Source: Strigamia acuminata
Lineage: Eukaryota > Arthropoda > Chilopoda > Geophilomorpha > Linotaeniidae
DNA: 64,000 nucleotides
Direction: 5' to 3'
Assembly (NCBI GenBank): GCA_949358305.1
Contig: OX442319.1
Location: 3,472,001-3,536,000 of the forward strand
Shown: piece by piece, positions 20,357-33,575 of the stretch
Layout of the letters: every line of letters starts with the position of its first letter
Numbering within the stretch: the first letter of the stretch is position 1
Position numbers and translations under genes: made by a program
Notes under the pieces: generated by a model
Told to the model about the DNA's origin: nothing
The model's input: only the letters and a program-made list of their open reading frames with translations
Databases searched by the model: none

Positions 20357-20585
20357 CGTTCTGTGATTTCATGTGGAAGTGAAAAATTATATTGTGTATT
20401 GTACAGGAAAAAACTTTAAATAAAAAAAATTGTACCATGATTCTTGTAAAAACTATTTAAATCTCTTGAAAGAAATTGGAAAAAATGGAGTTGACCCTGG
20501 AATGACCTTCAAGACATCAACTAATTGAAAATTGACTTGTGCTGGTGATTGGTTAAACAAATATAAATTTTTTCAGTCAAAGTTG

Positions 20586-20780
20586 TGTGACCAGCGGCCC
20601 CTGCGCGCTGATCACTGCCCTGCAATGCACTTGGTGCAGCTCCCGCATCTCTCGCGCGCCTATTGCGGTTCCCCGTAACCAGGTGGAGCTGCGGGCCCTT
20701 GATTGTTCAATCGGGCCCCGGAAGTGACCCTTCCGGAAGTTGTTGAATGTTCTGATTGTTTGTGGATAGCGATTTGATGT
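20586..20780 (+). repeat. Related LTR fragment
   Basis: It begins TGTGACCAGCGGCCCC, like the LTR start at 45685, and shares GC-rich blocks such as CCAGGTGGAGCTG. The right end is not resolved; TCTACA at 20917 followed by GTTA is a possible end, against GTTG before the start. Confidence 0.5.
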
Positions 20781-21594
20781 GTAGATTGTATTTAGAGAGA
20801 ACATGATTAGTATGAGTCAGGTTTGGTTGATTGACAGGAAGTAAGATTTATTCTCACTCAGGGTTATACCATACAGTTCAATATACGGGTATATTAACAA
20901 AAGGTAGTAGGTCTACAGTTAGCCGCGAAATAATCCAATCTCTCATCCGTAGGTGTTAATTTTTAACATTTTCAAATTATGCATTAGATCATTCCAAAAA
21001 TAAAAATTAATTCAATTATAATTTTTATTAATTCATTATAATATGAATTTAAAGTGAAAATAAACTTTAAGAACACGCTTAAAATGTGATAATTTATGAT
21101 ATCATCGTGCTTGTAATCTTTTATTATTATCAACCAAAATATAAATCAGAATTACGCCCTAACATGATGCATTTGGAAAGAACCGGGTTTATGAACTTAT
21201 GCACAGCCCTTTTATGTATGCCCTATTACCTTCCATATACAGTACCTACCTGATCTTGACTGCACATTTGTGCTAGTGAAAATGTAGCTACAAGTAATGA
21301 GAATAAAATTGCATATGCCCAGTTAAGATTTCAAGGCAAAATAGCAACAAATAGCAACAAATGACATAATAAACTATTAATTAGAGGTCACAACATTAAA
21401 TTTTGTTATAAATTATAATAGCATTTGTATGATGTCACAATGCATACACAAATTACCGATAAAATTGTATAGTCATCTTCATAATCACTAGACATTAATG
21501 TGCCTTTTATTGAAAAGAAAATGAATTTGTCCTCGCCCTCACTGCATTGAGTTTACCATTTAATTTCCTTAATTTCTTGTCTTAATAGGACACT
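20781..21594. other. AT-rich non-coding stretch
   Basis: No gene is visible. A polypyrimidine tract and TTAATAG at about 21580-21588 could be the acceptor for the exon that begins before the ATG at 21595. Confidence 0.35.
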
Positions 21595-21810
21595 ATGGCG
21601 TCACTTTCCACTTGCCGTATTTGCAGGTGTAACCTTTGTCGCCCACGTAAAAAATGCTTTAAATCCTTACCAAGTCAACGATTAAAAATGCAAAAAAAAA
21701 TGTGGGACCAAGTTGCATGTCCGAATGATTATCTCACCTTGTATTTTGAGAAAGGCCTCGAGAATCAACAAATCCTTGGAGGCTTAAAGGAAACACAAGT
21801 AATTATGTGA
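21595..21810 (+). CDS. Uncharacterised cysteine-rich exon cut by a solo LTR
   Basis: The start is ATG just after a possible splice acceptor. The N-terminus has a tight cysteine cluster, CRICRCNLCRPRKKC, which may bind metal. A charged helix and LTLYFEKGLENQQ follow. I do not recognise the family. The last codons (from 21805) lie inside the inserted solo LTR, so the original end was different: without the LTR the frame would stop a few codons later. It may be an internal or terminal exon of a longer gene, or a fragment. Confidence 0.35.
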   Translation: MASLSTCRICRCNLCRPRKKCFKSLPSQRLKMQKKMWDQVACPNDYLTLYFEKGLENQQILGGLKETQVIM

Positions 21811-22038
21811 GTGTTCGGACGGACGGCACGCGGTCAGGGAAGGGCCACGAGGTGCTGGACGCAACGCACGATGAAATTAACTTCGAAATACACAAGAGAC
21901 ACAAGTTAGTTTTGGTTATAGCTTTATTGTTGTCTAGGGGTATGATTTAGGTGAATCGTAGTGGATTTCCCAATGTAATGGCTGCATGGCAGCAATTCCT
22001 AATCAGACCGTGTGTCACGGCGGCCATTGGACCTCACA
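21805..22038 (-). repeat. Short solo LTR, 234 bp, ATTA target duplication
   Basis: Ends TGTGAG and CTCACA. ATTA at 21801-21804 and 22039-22042. Its left part resembles the reverse complement of the right part of the 45685-46300 LTR (GTTCGGACGGACG, CTTTATTGTTGTCT). It is shorter than the other family members. Confidence 0.8.
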
Positions 22039-22677
22039 ATTAATTAGTAAATTGTTTGTTTTATTACAAATTTTAATTGTACAGTCAAAAATATGGGTAA
22101 ATACATTTAAAAATATACGAAAAATGAGTGAGCGAGAAAAGGAAACGACGCCAGTGAAAAAAAGAAGTCATCTGAGTTTGTGACAAGTTTGGCAACTCTA
22201 AAGTTGCATTATTCTACCATGAGATTGCGCTGCACCACTGTCAAAAAATAACATAATAAAACTGTTGTTTATTGAGATTAAAAATGAATTGCTTTGCTTG
22301 GAATAATCACTATGATGAGATTAAGTTTGTTTCTCAATAAGTTATACTTAAGTTGAGAAACCTTTTCTTCATTACTCCGCTTGTTTAACCAGCATATCCC
22401 GGAAGTAATGATTGGTGTAAAGTGGTCTTGCCATGTTGAGTTTCTGGTGACACTCATGTTAGATAAAACTGATTACACTGACGTCATTCAATTGGAAGCT
22501 CAAAAAAATCCAATATACTACGAGTTACATTCGGTCAAGTGTAAGACACTTCGTCCTGAGAGGGATTTCTACATCTCGCTTGCCCATAAAAATTAAATTA
22601 TGTACAATAGTCATGAGTGGAGGGGGAATATGTCAACCATTCCAGACAAAAAATAAATTAACATTTTATGGAGTCAT
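22039..22677 (+). other. Mostly non-coding, one weak ORF
   Basis: An open frame at 22408-22596 (from an internal ATG) reads WSCHVEFLVTLMLDKTDYTD and continues with Glu, Lys and Cys residues to a stop. Composition looks protein-like, but no family is recognised and no promoter or acceptor is clear. The rest shows nothing. Confidence 0.25.
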
Positions 22678-25600
22678 TCAATATCCATCCCATTCACCCA
22701 CGCGCACTTCTCGAGTCTGGTAAGTACGAGGTATTCCCGGAAGTCGACCGTATATGGATGAATACGGCTCCTCAATTACGCCCGAATCTAAAACACATAA
22801 TTTAATATAAATTTCGTGATTGCCTGAGTCATTCATACCGTTTGAAGTGTCTAAACTGTTGGATCTGTCTCTCTGTTGTCGAGAATACTGGGACATTGGC
22901 GTTGTGCGGCCATATCCCATGGTTGACATCTTTGGGTTGGGACTGCTTCGTGTCTTAGCGAAATTTGGAATGTGAGCTCGGAATCCACAATAATAGGGAT
23001 CATCTGCAAAGAAATAATTGACCACATTAATCCCTCGTTTTGGAAACTAATATGACACTGGGCCGGCAAGGGTCTTACTTATGGTAAGTAAAGTCTGATT
23101 TAATAATGTACAATTCATCAATAAAGAAAACTTAGAATAATAATTGTCCAGCATTTACCATGCAACCCGGTCGGGGCCTTTTTCCTCGACGATTGCAAAT
23201 GAGGCAATTGGTATTTGTTTTCTTCATTCCTGCTCTCGTAATCTGGTTTCGGAATGTGGTAAGCGCCCATGTTTGCATCTCTCGGTGGCAGTTTTGGGGG
23301 TTTATCGGCACTTTTTCGCTCGCGGTCCCTCGATGTTGAACTTCCGTTACTCGGAAGACTGTAAGGATCTTCATCCGGGATGGGCAATCGGGGTCTTGCT
23401 ACGGGATGAACCGGTAATTGTTTTTGAACTAAACAAATGTGGATTAATAGAAGAAAGTATGAATTTTAATTCTTATTATACTCACTAGGTGGCAGTTTGC
23501 TTTTCAGCATGTCCATGGCAACGATGTTGATGATCATAAGCCAACATGGACAATCCAGAATCTCTGGTTCGTTTCGAACGAATATAACGGGAGAAATACA
23601 TTGACATTCCAGTCGGCGTCGATCTGGATACGCGCGTTTTAACTCTTTGGATACGTTATGTTGGAACTTTTTCATGTCGAAAATCTGCAATAAAAATAAA
23701 AGTGGGTGTGGTAAGCAGTGCGAAAATCTTTTCTCTGGGGAAATGGAATTATCCCATAATTTTTCTCGCAGGTCGGCAATAAAAAGGTGAGAAGTCGGTC
23801 ATCAGCACAGATTGTTGCAAAACTGGACGAGAAATAGCAAAGGCCATGGCCACGTTTTCAAATTCGCGTGTCGATGCCCACTTTATTTCATCATTATCCC
23901 ACTTAACACAAAATTTCTGCAACTTTGCTAACTTTTAGTTTCAATCTTTGAAATGAAGCAAGAACAACATCAGCGAAACATGCCGGTAGAAGTGAAAAGA
24001 GCCCGGATGAATAATTATGTTTGAAATTTGGCTTGAAATTTGAGTTTTCTTAATTTTCTGAAGATTATTACTAAAATTTGGGTAAATTTATAGAAATTGA
24101 GGCCAATTTCCTACATTTTAGAAGTCTAAAAATGATTTTTATGCTTGTTTAGGCTCAATTCTTATCGAAAAAAAAATTGCATTGTGCCGGCATGCGACTT
24201 AAAGCGAAAAATGAAAAACGAAAAAACGAAAAATTTGAAAAATTGATCGATTGCTCCCTTTTTTCATTTTCGGCGAAACGGGATTCGGCGAAAGGGGACA
24301 TCACCGAAAAGATTGCTCACCTTGACTGGTTTGTCCATTTCCAGGGCTCCATTGGGCAGTTTAAGCGCCTCTGAGGACAAGCTATTTTCTTCCACATTCA
24401 TGCCGTCTCGAACAAACACATTGCTCTTACAAACACGTTTAATAAGGATGTTGCCTGCAGTATCCATTTTGATCTTGACGCCCTGTGACACAATAAATAT
24501 AAAAATATAATTTTAAAAAAAAAATCCCATTCCAAAATCTTCCCAAATTTTTTTTATAATTTTTCAATTCTTTTCCTTGACAGCGTCCCATTTAAATTGA
24601 CCAAAACTAATGAGAAAGGAGGGGGAAAGTGAGTGGACTCTTGTTTCAAGAAAAAACGAGGTGGGTGTAAAATTTGGAAGGAAACTCATTTAAAACAGAC
24701 CGAAGAGAATAAATGAGGGAGAGAAGAAAATATTTGACCGAGGCCACTAGAAAATTACTATGGCAACTAAGTGGGTCAGATTTTAAGAGGGTAAGTTCGC
24801 TTTCCCCTTGTGCTGCACGGACTGGCCTTAGGACTATTTTGCTCGATGACACGTCACTTTCTCGAGTTGTGTAGGTCGGGGACCCGCTTTGACCTGCTGC
24901 CCTAAATACCCTTGGGAGCAACAAAAAAATTATTTTTTAAATTGAAAAAATACTGAACTCACGTGTCCAATGTGTCTCTTGACCTCTTCGGTTTTGGCAT
25001 CTCGCATGGGGTTGTCGAAACCGTTCAAGCCGATTCTGTAGCCGTCGAATCCGTCGTCAGATCCGTTGATGGTCAGCACGGGTGTCCGAGCATACGCTTT
25101 CGCCACGCGTCGGTTTCTTTCCACGCAAATTACTTTGGCCCAGATTTCGTCATCGATTTGTGTCCATTTGCCTAGCACTTCGTGGATGTGGTCCTTTGAG
25201 AACACAAAATATTAGATTTATTCTAAAATGAATATTATTTTAAAAAAAAATTTTTCTAAATGAATATTATTTAAAAAAAATTTTTCTAAATAAATATTAT
25301 TTTAAAAAAAATTTTTTCTAAATGGATATTATTTTAAAAAAAATTTTTTCTAAATGAATATTATTTAAAAAAAATTTTTTTTTGGTTTTTAACCACTTGT
25401 TGTGTAAATGCAAACAAGTTGTTAAACAAAACTGCAGTTTCGGCAAACTGGACTCGGATCACCCGGTTCAGTCGCTTATTTACGACAACAGGTGAAGCTT
25501 GGCCTCGTTACATACAATTTGTATGTAGAAAGCGTGCCATCTGCCTTTAAAATTATTCTTTTATTTTTTTTATTATTTTTATCCGGTGCAAGAAGTGCGG

Positions 25601-28600
25601 GTCAATCGAATGTAACTGGTTGGCCTTAACCTTTTGGATTTTAAACCCCAAGTTGAAATTTATTGAAAATAAAGAATAAAAAAAAATAAATGAGGAAAAC
25701 TCAAAAGGTCGGGGAAGTCTATTTTTAAAATTGGAATAAATAAATGTGAAGAGAATTTAATTTACAAGCCCCAAAGGGGAAAGAAGAAAAATGGCCAATG
25801 AACCCACATTAGGAAAAGCCAAACAGAAAACGATATACAACAAACACGAGTGACATGCAAAACTATTTCGTTTTAAGGTTAACGACAATCCCGTGTAAAA
25901 AGATAAATAAAGAGGAAGTGCCACGAGCGCAGTGGAATGAGGACGGAAAAATAAAACGTATAATTGCTCAATTCAAAATGGCCGAAACGGATGATTTGTT
26001 TACGTTTTCTAACTCGAGCGCGGCCATTTTGTTTGTTTTTAATGGAGGGGATTTATTTGGGAGAAGGAGTCAGTCACCTCATGCGTGGAACCGAACTGGG
26101 AGTGGACGGAACCAGTCTATCTTCGGCCCTGGAGGTGTTGATGACCAAAGATGGGTTGGATGGAAAGTAAGAGGCGAAAATGTGAGGACAACGACCAATC
26201 GTGAATCGAAGTGGGGGGAATGGATTTCCGGTTGGAAAAAAATTAATGATTTTATACATAAAAATTAAATTATAGATTCTCAGGTGAATGGAGATAGAAT
26301 TAATCACAGAGGAATGAGGACAAGTTTGAAAATGGGAGGAAAAAGGAGGATAATGGTGATGAAATGTGAACATTAAAAATTAAAAATAAATATTTTAAAA
26401 AACGCAGAAAAATGATGAGAATTGGAAAATGTGCAGCACAAATTAAGTTGATTTCGAATTTGGTGCCACACCCACTTCCAAAGGCAAAATCCGAACCAAA
26501 AATTACAATTACCTTTTTTATTCCTTTGATTAATGGAGAAACTATTTCAGCATCGTATTTGGTCCTTTGGAGCTCATAAAATGCATTAACTCGCTCATTT
26601 ATTGAAAACTAATGAAGCAGTTAGCCATGGAACTGATAAATACATTCAAAAAACCAAAATGGCCGATATTTTTATTTTTTTTTTTGTGAAAATCAAAGGA
26701 AATTCCTTATTTATCACGGTTTAACTGCAATATGTGACGTCAATTGAGCCGTAGACCACTCAGTATACAAAGGGACGCCGTTGGGCATTGAGTCGGATGG
26801 GTCGTCCACCCCGGTGCGCCTCCTTTCCCCTCCAAACTCATACAAATCGGACGCCGCTTCGAAGAAAGCCCGGGGACAAAATCTCCTTCAAAATGCGGCC
26901 AAAGTGATCTCGGTTCCTCGTATGGTCTGGATTCGACCATTTTGCACGAAAAAGGGAAATTAGGGGGGGGGGGAGAATTTATGTCCGTCAATGTTGGGGT
27001 TATGGGAGAGGGCACACAAGGGCGTGGTGTGGACTGATGCCCCAGGGTCAGCGAATACCATAAAATGTAGTTGCGGGGGTGCCCGTGCTCGTGGGTTTCA
27101 TCACGTGCCACCTTGAACTTGTCGTAACTCGCTTCGTTTCCTTGATAAACGATATTGGATGAGTTCTTATCGTGCTGCCCCCGCGCTTCACTGCACAGCG
27201 CCCATTAGTTTTAAACGGCAAATTTGATATTTCCATTTAAATGATGGTTTAGGGGGTGGAAAAATTAATTAAATATTAACAAATTTATGGATTGGTGGGG
27301 AGTCTGGGGAGGGAAAATAGTTATAAATTTTTTATTAATTTTTAATTTTTTTTTTTTTTTAAATTTTTATTTTTACAAATATTTGTATTTTTCAACATCG
27401 TGCACAATTCGAGGCCAAGCGCCGGTGATGTTTTTCGAGTTTCACCTTTCGCGCCCAATAATAGAACCGCAGCCTCCATAATGGGTCAAGGAAGTCTAGC
27501 AGCCACGCAAGGACGCCTTGTTTTGACAAGAAAACTGGCAGGAATGCCAAAGGCAAGCCTGCAAGGTGCCTAGAGGTGGATTAGATTGATCCATGATCGT
27601 TAGTTGTCCACAACAAGCTTTTTTTTTTTATCTTGGAAATCGCCACTTGTTAATAACCTTTGCTACGCTTCTTGGGACGCAATTTAGAATTGCACGTGAG
27701 GTGCATTCGTCGATTTTTGCAATTTGTTATTTCTTAGTCAATTTTACAGCAAAAAAGTGAAAAAAAAAATTTTGTGATTTTTGTTAATTAAATTTTTGTA
27801 GAAAAAAAAAATGTACACAAGGATGACATTTTGTAAATGGGTCAGAGATGATCATCACAACTGCTGAAGGCATTTCTGCACATTTTCCTCTGATTTTTCG
27901 TTTTCCTCTGATTTTTCCTGTTTTTTTTTTTAAAATTTTCCCTTTTATAGTATTTCCTCTCTTCCTGATCGAGATATTTGTTTTGGGATAATAAGAATAT
28001 AAAATTAAAAAAAAAAAAATAACTAATTAATTTTTTCTTTTTCTCGTGTACTTCCGTACACGGTTCTGCAATATGGAAGTGAAAATAATATTTTTTTTGC
28101 TCTATCAAATTAAATATGTCAATGGCCCATTTTGTTTTCTTTTATTCAAAGGTTATTTCGCTTTTGAAATGGATTTCAGAGTTTTACTCATGAATTTCAC
28201 CTTGCAACACATGCATAAAGCATTAAACGATAAGAAAAAATAAATTTAAATACAAATTACACACACCTTGTATAATTTTTCTTTTTGATACCAAACATCC
28301 TCTTCGTCTTCTATTGGAGCCGATTCTTGATTAAGATCGTCCCGACTTCGTGACAAAATCCTCCGTCTAGAAATCATATCAGGCGCTACCGCACTCCTGA
28401 AAAACACAAAAAAATGTCAAACAACTCACAAATTCATCACTATAAATCAATTTAATTGAATTATTATTAATACTTTTAAGTAATTTTGAAAATTTCTTGT
28501 AAAAAAAAAACAAGGGCACGATTTCACAGTTTTAATTTGATACACATTGAGGAAAATAGGTAACGACTGTTAGTTTTACCCACTTTTAATTTAATGTGGC

Positions 28601-30657
28601 CTTCAGGCCTTAATTGGCCACTCCTTTACACTTTACTAAGACCATTTGCTTCATTTTTAAGACTTAAGGAAGTTTAAGTAGTCATCAATCAATAAAAATT
28701 GAACGAAACGAATCTTTATCGTTTTAATTATTCGTATCATTGCCATTAGCATCTCATCATTTTTATATTATCTTTTCACCTGAGGTTTTCGAATTGCTGC
28801 TTTAACCCTTTGAACACCTCTGACTCCAAAGTCTGGAATAGTCGACGCATCAAAGGGCAGTGAACGAGGGAAAAGAATGAGAAATTAATTCTCGCTGCGA
28901 AATCAAAGGGGTGAGTGACACCTCAATAACCAAACAATGATGAATCAGTATTGACTAATAAGTGAAAAATATTAAAAAATAAGAAAAAAAAATGTCGGAA
29001 GAAACTCTTAAACTGGTGCCAGTTAAATGATTTTTGATTAATTCACGGCTGTCAGCAGAAAATGTAAGCAACTCCCATTTCCCTCTTTAAAAAAATGTTT
29101 ACTGAAGTGGCACAACACATTAAATCACATCAAAATGGATGTAAATTACATCCTTGCAAATTGGCGTCTATCAATCATAAAACTCATGCTAATTCATCTC
29201 AACGGACCTTCAAACAATGCTAATCTGCGCTAACAAGTCTGAAACAAAATTGAAGAGTGAGAAACTAAGGAAAGGTGATTGTATACAATTTCTCCAATGA
29301 GAATTTTAACCTTTATTTCCCAACCATTTAAAGCTGCCCGTTGAATTTTTCACAGTTTAACCTCTATTTCTTCCCTGCCCATTGACAGCGCCAGATTGAG
29401 CTGTGCTCGAAATGCCCTATTTCCTTCGAATGATGTCAATTTGCGAACAAATTTTATCACGTGTCTTCCTATTGGAAATTTAACAAAATTAAAAACAAGG
29501 ACGCACGCGCATTTCGGGACCGCATTCCACTCTGCCGCCGCGACTCATCCAAACTTCTTCTTTAAGCAACTCGTTTCCGCCCTTTTTATTGCAAACTGCA
29601 ACATTCGAGCGAGCGTCGAACCCGTTTTGATAATAACCCCACCTGTTGCTATAAACTTGTCTCAAAAACACACGTCCATTCAATTTAAATATCATAATTT
29701 CCCAAAAACACCAACAACAACTACAATAAAAGCTAAAAAAAAATAAAAAGAACGCACAATGGGTTATGAGTTGCTTTTTTTTGGCGTATAAACACACGAG
29801 GAAGGCACGGGCGGGGATGCCGACCACTATACTATCGAGGAATTAGCTTCGGAATAAAGCTAGTCTACGCGAGGCCTTTCACCCGGTCCCGTTAGGCCGT
29901 TACTCGACCTTAATTTCTTGTACAAACCAGATCGGTTGTTGGACGGCTCGACTTAATCGTGTTGGTAAATATCGCGTATGAAAATGTTAACTGACCTTTG
30001 ATTGCGTTAAAAGTATCCTGCAGAAAAGGGAAACATGCGGGACATCCACGATAAAGCAATTACAGGAATAAAATGTGCATCTGACTGCGGCTCGGCACCA
30101 ACTAACACCAACACCACTCGAGCGCGTCCACTGGTTTACTCGGCCTTGCGCTGCTACGTCACGGCCGCGTAATATGACGCGACCGTAAAAAGGTTTTGAG
30201 TTTTTTCTTTTTTTTTTCTTTAAAGTTGTGGAGTTTGGACGCCATCTACTGGTCAAAGATGGGTTTGCGGCGGTGAAAAATTGATGGAAAATGGAAAATT
30301 TGGTGGAAATTGTGCAATTTTCGATTAGTTTGTGCGAAAAACGAGATGAAGTGGGTCGTTAAGATAAAAAATGTGGAAGCAAGGTCTCGTGTCTACTCCG
30401 CCCCCTCCCGGTTGTGCTTGAGTGTCCCTGGTCATTCTTTTCCGCGATCCTCGCACGCAAACACGAACAATACATCGTTTCTGTTTGTTTTGCTTCTTTT
30501 TCCCGATGAATAGCATTCATATACGCGCTTCCAAGTTGACATATTTGAATTAACTAAATACCATCGATGCAGCAAAGCGTAGAAAATTAAAGTAATTTTT
30601 TTTTTTTTAAAAAACTCACCAAAATGAAGCGGGGACGTCGTAAATGGACGCGTACAT
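22678..30657 (-). CDS. exp: MH2-only Smad-like protein, Expansion/Rebuff type (8 coding exons, 434 aa)
   Basis: CDS exons, 5' to 3' on the minus strand: 30657-30620, 28396-28267, 25193-24963, 24482-24321, 23684-23486, 23428-23159, 23003-22839, 22787-22678. All introns are GT-AG and phases agree; the total is 1305 nt. It starts MYASIYDVPASFWSAV. The MH2-like domain begins near WTQIDDEIWAKVICVERNRR and includes RIGLNGFDNPMRD, VKRHIGHGVKIKM, SKSNVFV. A second conserved part is FDMKKFQHNVSKELKRAYPD and NIVAMDMLKSKLPP. The tail is low-complexity, Pro/Ser-rich. There is no MH1 DNA-binding domain. In Drosophila, Expansion and Rebuff are atypical MH2 proteins needed for chitin deposition in trachea; assignment here is from memory of that family. 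Intron 2 is about 3 kb. Confidence 0.82.
25205..25385. repeat. Minisatellite of about 38 bp in intron 2 of the MH2 gene
   Basis: Four to five units of the type AAATGAATATTATTT followed by an A-run and a T-run. Each unit is partly palindromic because of adjacent A and T tracts. Confidence 0.85.
26714..27200 (-). other. Candidate unassigned exons in intron 2 of the MH2 gene
   Basis: In minus-strand sense two pieces look coding. One is about 27198-27066: a possible acceptor TGTGCAG, then ...NIVYQGNEASYDKFKVARDE... open to a possible donor after TTTTATG. The other is about 26898-26714: ...RAFFEAASDLYEFGGERRR... VPLYTEWSTAQL and a TGA stop at 26714. GC and CpG are higher than in the surrounding intron. 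They could be alternative exons of the MH2 gene or remains of another gene. No family is recognised. Confidence 0.35.
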
Positions 30658-33575
30658 GGTCAGGAATCCAGTAAAAGAATGAGCAATCATCACACAAAAT
30701 TGCGATGAAGCGATTATAACCGTTTTACATTGAACTTGTGTTTGACGGCCCAAATTGATAGTCAGATTTTATGAATTAAAAAAAGCCCATTCCACACTTG
30801 GAATTTAAAAAAAAAAGGGCGGCGACCGGTCGCGTTCAGTCAAGGACAAGAAAAACAAGAAGTTGAAAGAAGAAAAGAAGGGAAAAAAATTTTTTCATTT
30901 TTCATAAATAATTAGATTTCCTGTTTCGAGAGATTTTCTCGAATTTCTGGTAATTTAAATCAACTTGAAATGTGGAAATTAAAAGTTAATGAAAAAACAT
31001 TGAAGATTTGAGTCGATTGGGTCATGGCACAGTGTTTGAGGCCACTCACTTGTCAGATGGCGTTTTCCAAGTGTTTAAAGAGGTGGGAAATGTTAGGACT
31101 TAAGGGTGGGGTTCACTATTTATTTGACAATAAAATGGATTTTTTTTAATCAGCACATTCTTGTCCACCCTCATCCGTAGCCACAACCCCTTTCTCTTTC
31201 TTTTGCAAATCCGTGTCATATCCTATGTTTACTAGGTCAAATGTGACTCAAAGAATTAGAAAAATGTAAAAAAAGTAAAATAAAATTCTTATTAAAAGTA
31301 AAAAAAAAAATATAAAAATATTTAAAATAAATTGGCTTTCTTTTACATTTCATTTCTTAGTGATGCGCAGTGAAGCTGTTTTAAGGGGCAAAGAGAATAT
31401 TAATTTTTTTGATTATCCAGCTATTCGATGGTCAAAATCAACTCCCGACCCAACCCCAAAGCAAAATTTCATTAAAATTCATAATAAACTCCACTAATGT
31501 CTATGAAACACAATTTTTCCTTCATAAAACAATTTTTTTTTCTTTTCATACGTGACAAATTAGAAAGAACAATTCTCACTTTTTTTCTATATTATCTCTG
31601 CATATTTGCATTTCACCTGAACAATTTCTTCCGAGGTTATTAACCGAAAAAATATTTTCACCCCTCATTTATTTATGCCCATAAATGGCATCGTAGGGGT
31701 CTTCGAAGAGGACACTTCGAGATGTTGGCTCGTGTGCATGTTAGTTCGCTCTTGTGCACGATTTATTTATTCATTAGCACTTTTGCCCGTTGTAGCAATG
31801 CAGCCCAAGTGTTAAAAAATATACTTTGGGAACACTGAACCCTAGACAACACAATAAAGGCCGCAAAACAACCTAAAACAATGTGTCTTGAGTCATTTTT
31901 CAACTTGTGTTGTGTGTTTAGTGACGACAAACTTGTCCACCGGCACCCACATGACGCCCAATTCTACTTCCGGGGCTTGTAATAAAATTAACCGATCTGC
32001 TGATCTTTTAACAATCTTTTGCTTAATCAAGTTTGAATAAAACAATAGGACAGTTGTTTTTTTTTATTTTTGTTTTTTCAAAATTTATTTCTTCGTCTGT
32101 ATAAACATATAAGGTAATTGTGGACACAATGGACCGATTATACACCGCAATTCGATACTCAGAGCAAGATAAGTAAAAACTGGAACCTTTTGAAACTTGC
32201 AAAATAAAATATTCACTTTTTTTTCCAATTTGAATAATATTTTGTTTTATTTTTGCATTTAAATGATTAAAGATTGATGTAAACACTCCAGAAGTGGTGA
32301 CTAAATTATTGTTCAGCATTTATGAGCATAAATAAACCTTAAAGAATGCATTTATCTAATTATCTGTTTATTAAATGTACCCATAGCAATAAATCTGTTG
32401 CTAAAAATGTGTTTTCCCATCTCACTTAAAACGTATAATTTATTCATCTATATTTATTCACTTATTAAATCTAAAGCCAGAAATATTTGCCGTGTATGCG
32501 GAAGTGGATCAAAGTATTGCACGCGTGCACGTGCGCGCCCGCTAAATTGTGCACGCTCCAGTTGCTATTTGGATGAAAATAAAAGAAGTTGTTTGTCATT
32601 GCCACACCTACTTTGCTTTGATTTGGTCTAAAGAAAAAAATAACACTATACTCCAGTATATTTTAAGATTAAAAAAAAAAATCCTAATTTAAATATTACA
32701 CCGACGATGTTGGTATTTTCATGCCGCCAAAGGTCGACTTGCTGCCGCATCGAATAATCCAAACTCCGTGCATTAAGAAAAATAGCAATTTAGTAATTAA
32801 TTGCAAAATAAATTTTTCTCGGAGATCTCACACCATTTTATTTGTTATTAATTATTAATTAATGGTTTTCAACTTTCAACTCGGGCAGGTCGAGAACCTC
32901 AGCACAGGTCGGTGGCCATTTGAGGGGGTGGACGATCGCTCCTCCCAAATGTTATTTCAAAGAAAGGGATGAAAGGAGCGACACCCCCTGTTTACTTTCG
33001 ATTCACTGAAGGTCGAGGTGAAGGACGTGTTTGCGTCATATCAAACTGGGTGGGACTTATCATCCGTGTCACTTTCATTTTTTTATTCCCCCCTTAAAAG
33101 AACGTTTTTTGCGTGCGTGCTGTTAAGTTTTTGAATTAATTGCCGCGCACTGACATAAATATATTTTTTTTGGGGTCATTTTTTAAATTCCACACTTTTT
33201 GTTGTTTCTGTGGAATTTCATTTCACTAAATGCACGACTCACATTAGAGAGTTTGCGGACATGCCTTTTTCTTTATAAAAATTGCTTCTTATAGGATCTT
33301 ATGAGGTTACTGTTGGATTATCAAACAGTTCTGTGCATCGTAACGTTACGAATATTGTGTTTAAAAACGTTCTATGAATAAATCAGTTCTTACTTGCCAT
33401 AACTAGAATATTTTATACATTTAAGTTGCACACCAAAGTGGTTTAATTGCTATTAACGGGATGTAGAAAATAATCAATTTTACTGCTACGTTTATACGAC
33501 TAGTCGTATAATTTAATTATTAATGCGGCCAACATAAGTTGCAATACCCAGTCGTTTTATTTTGCGAGTTACAAA
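30658..33575. other. 5' flank of the MH2 gene and repeat debris
   Basis: Mostly AT-rich. An LTR-like fragment with AATAAAG (about 31800-31990) resembles the DNA near 35500. At 33247 GAGAGTTTGCGGACATGC matches the terminal repeat of the element in the eya intron (62517), but no partner end is seen. No gene was recognised. Confidence 0.35.

Noticed and set aside
25205-25385. CRISPR-like array
   Set aside because: Units are continuous AT-rich minisatellite repeats without distinct spacers, in a eukaryotic intron.
26740-27111. 123-codon minus-strand ORF as one gene
   Set aside because: The protein-like parts lie in different frames of this block; the single long frame is Pro-rich and lacks features. 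Treated instead as possible exons.
31005-31090. Plus-strand frame resembling a kinase glycine loop (RLGHGTVFEATHLSDG)
   Set aside because: Only about 30 codons, preceded by a stop, with no following kinase motifs on either strand. Probably chance.
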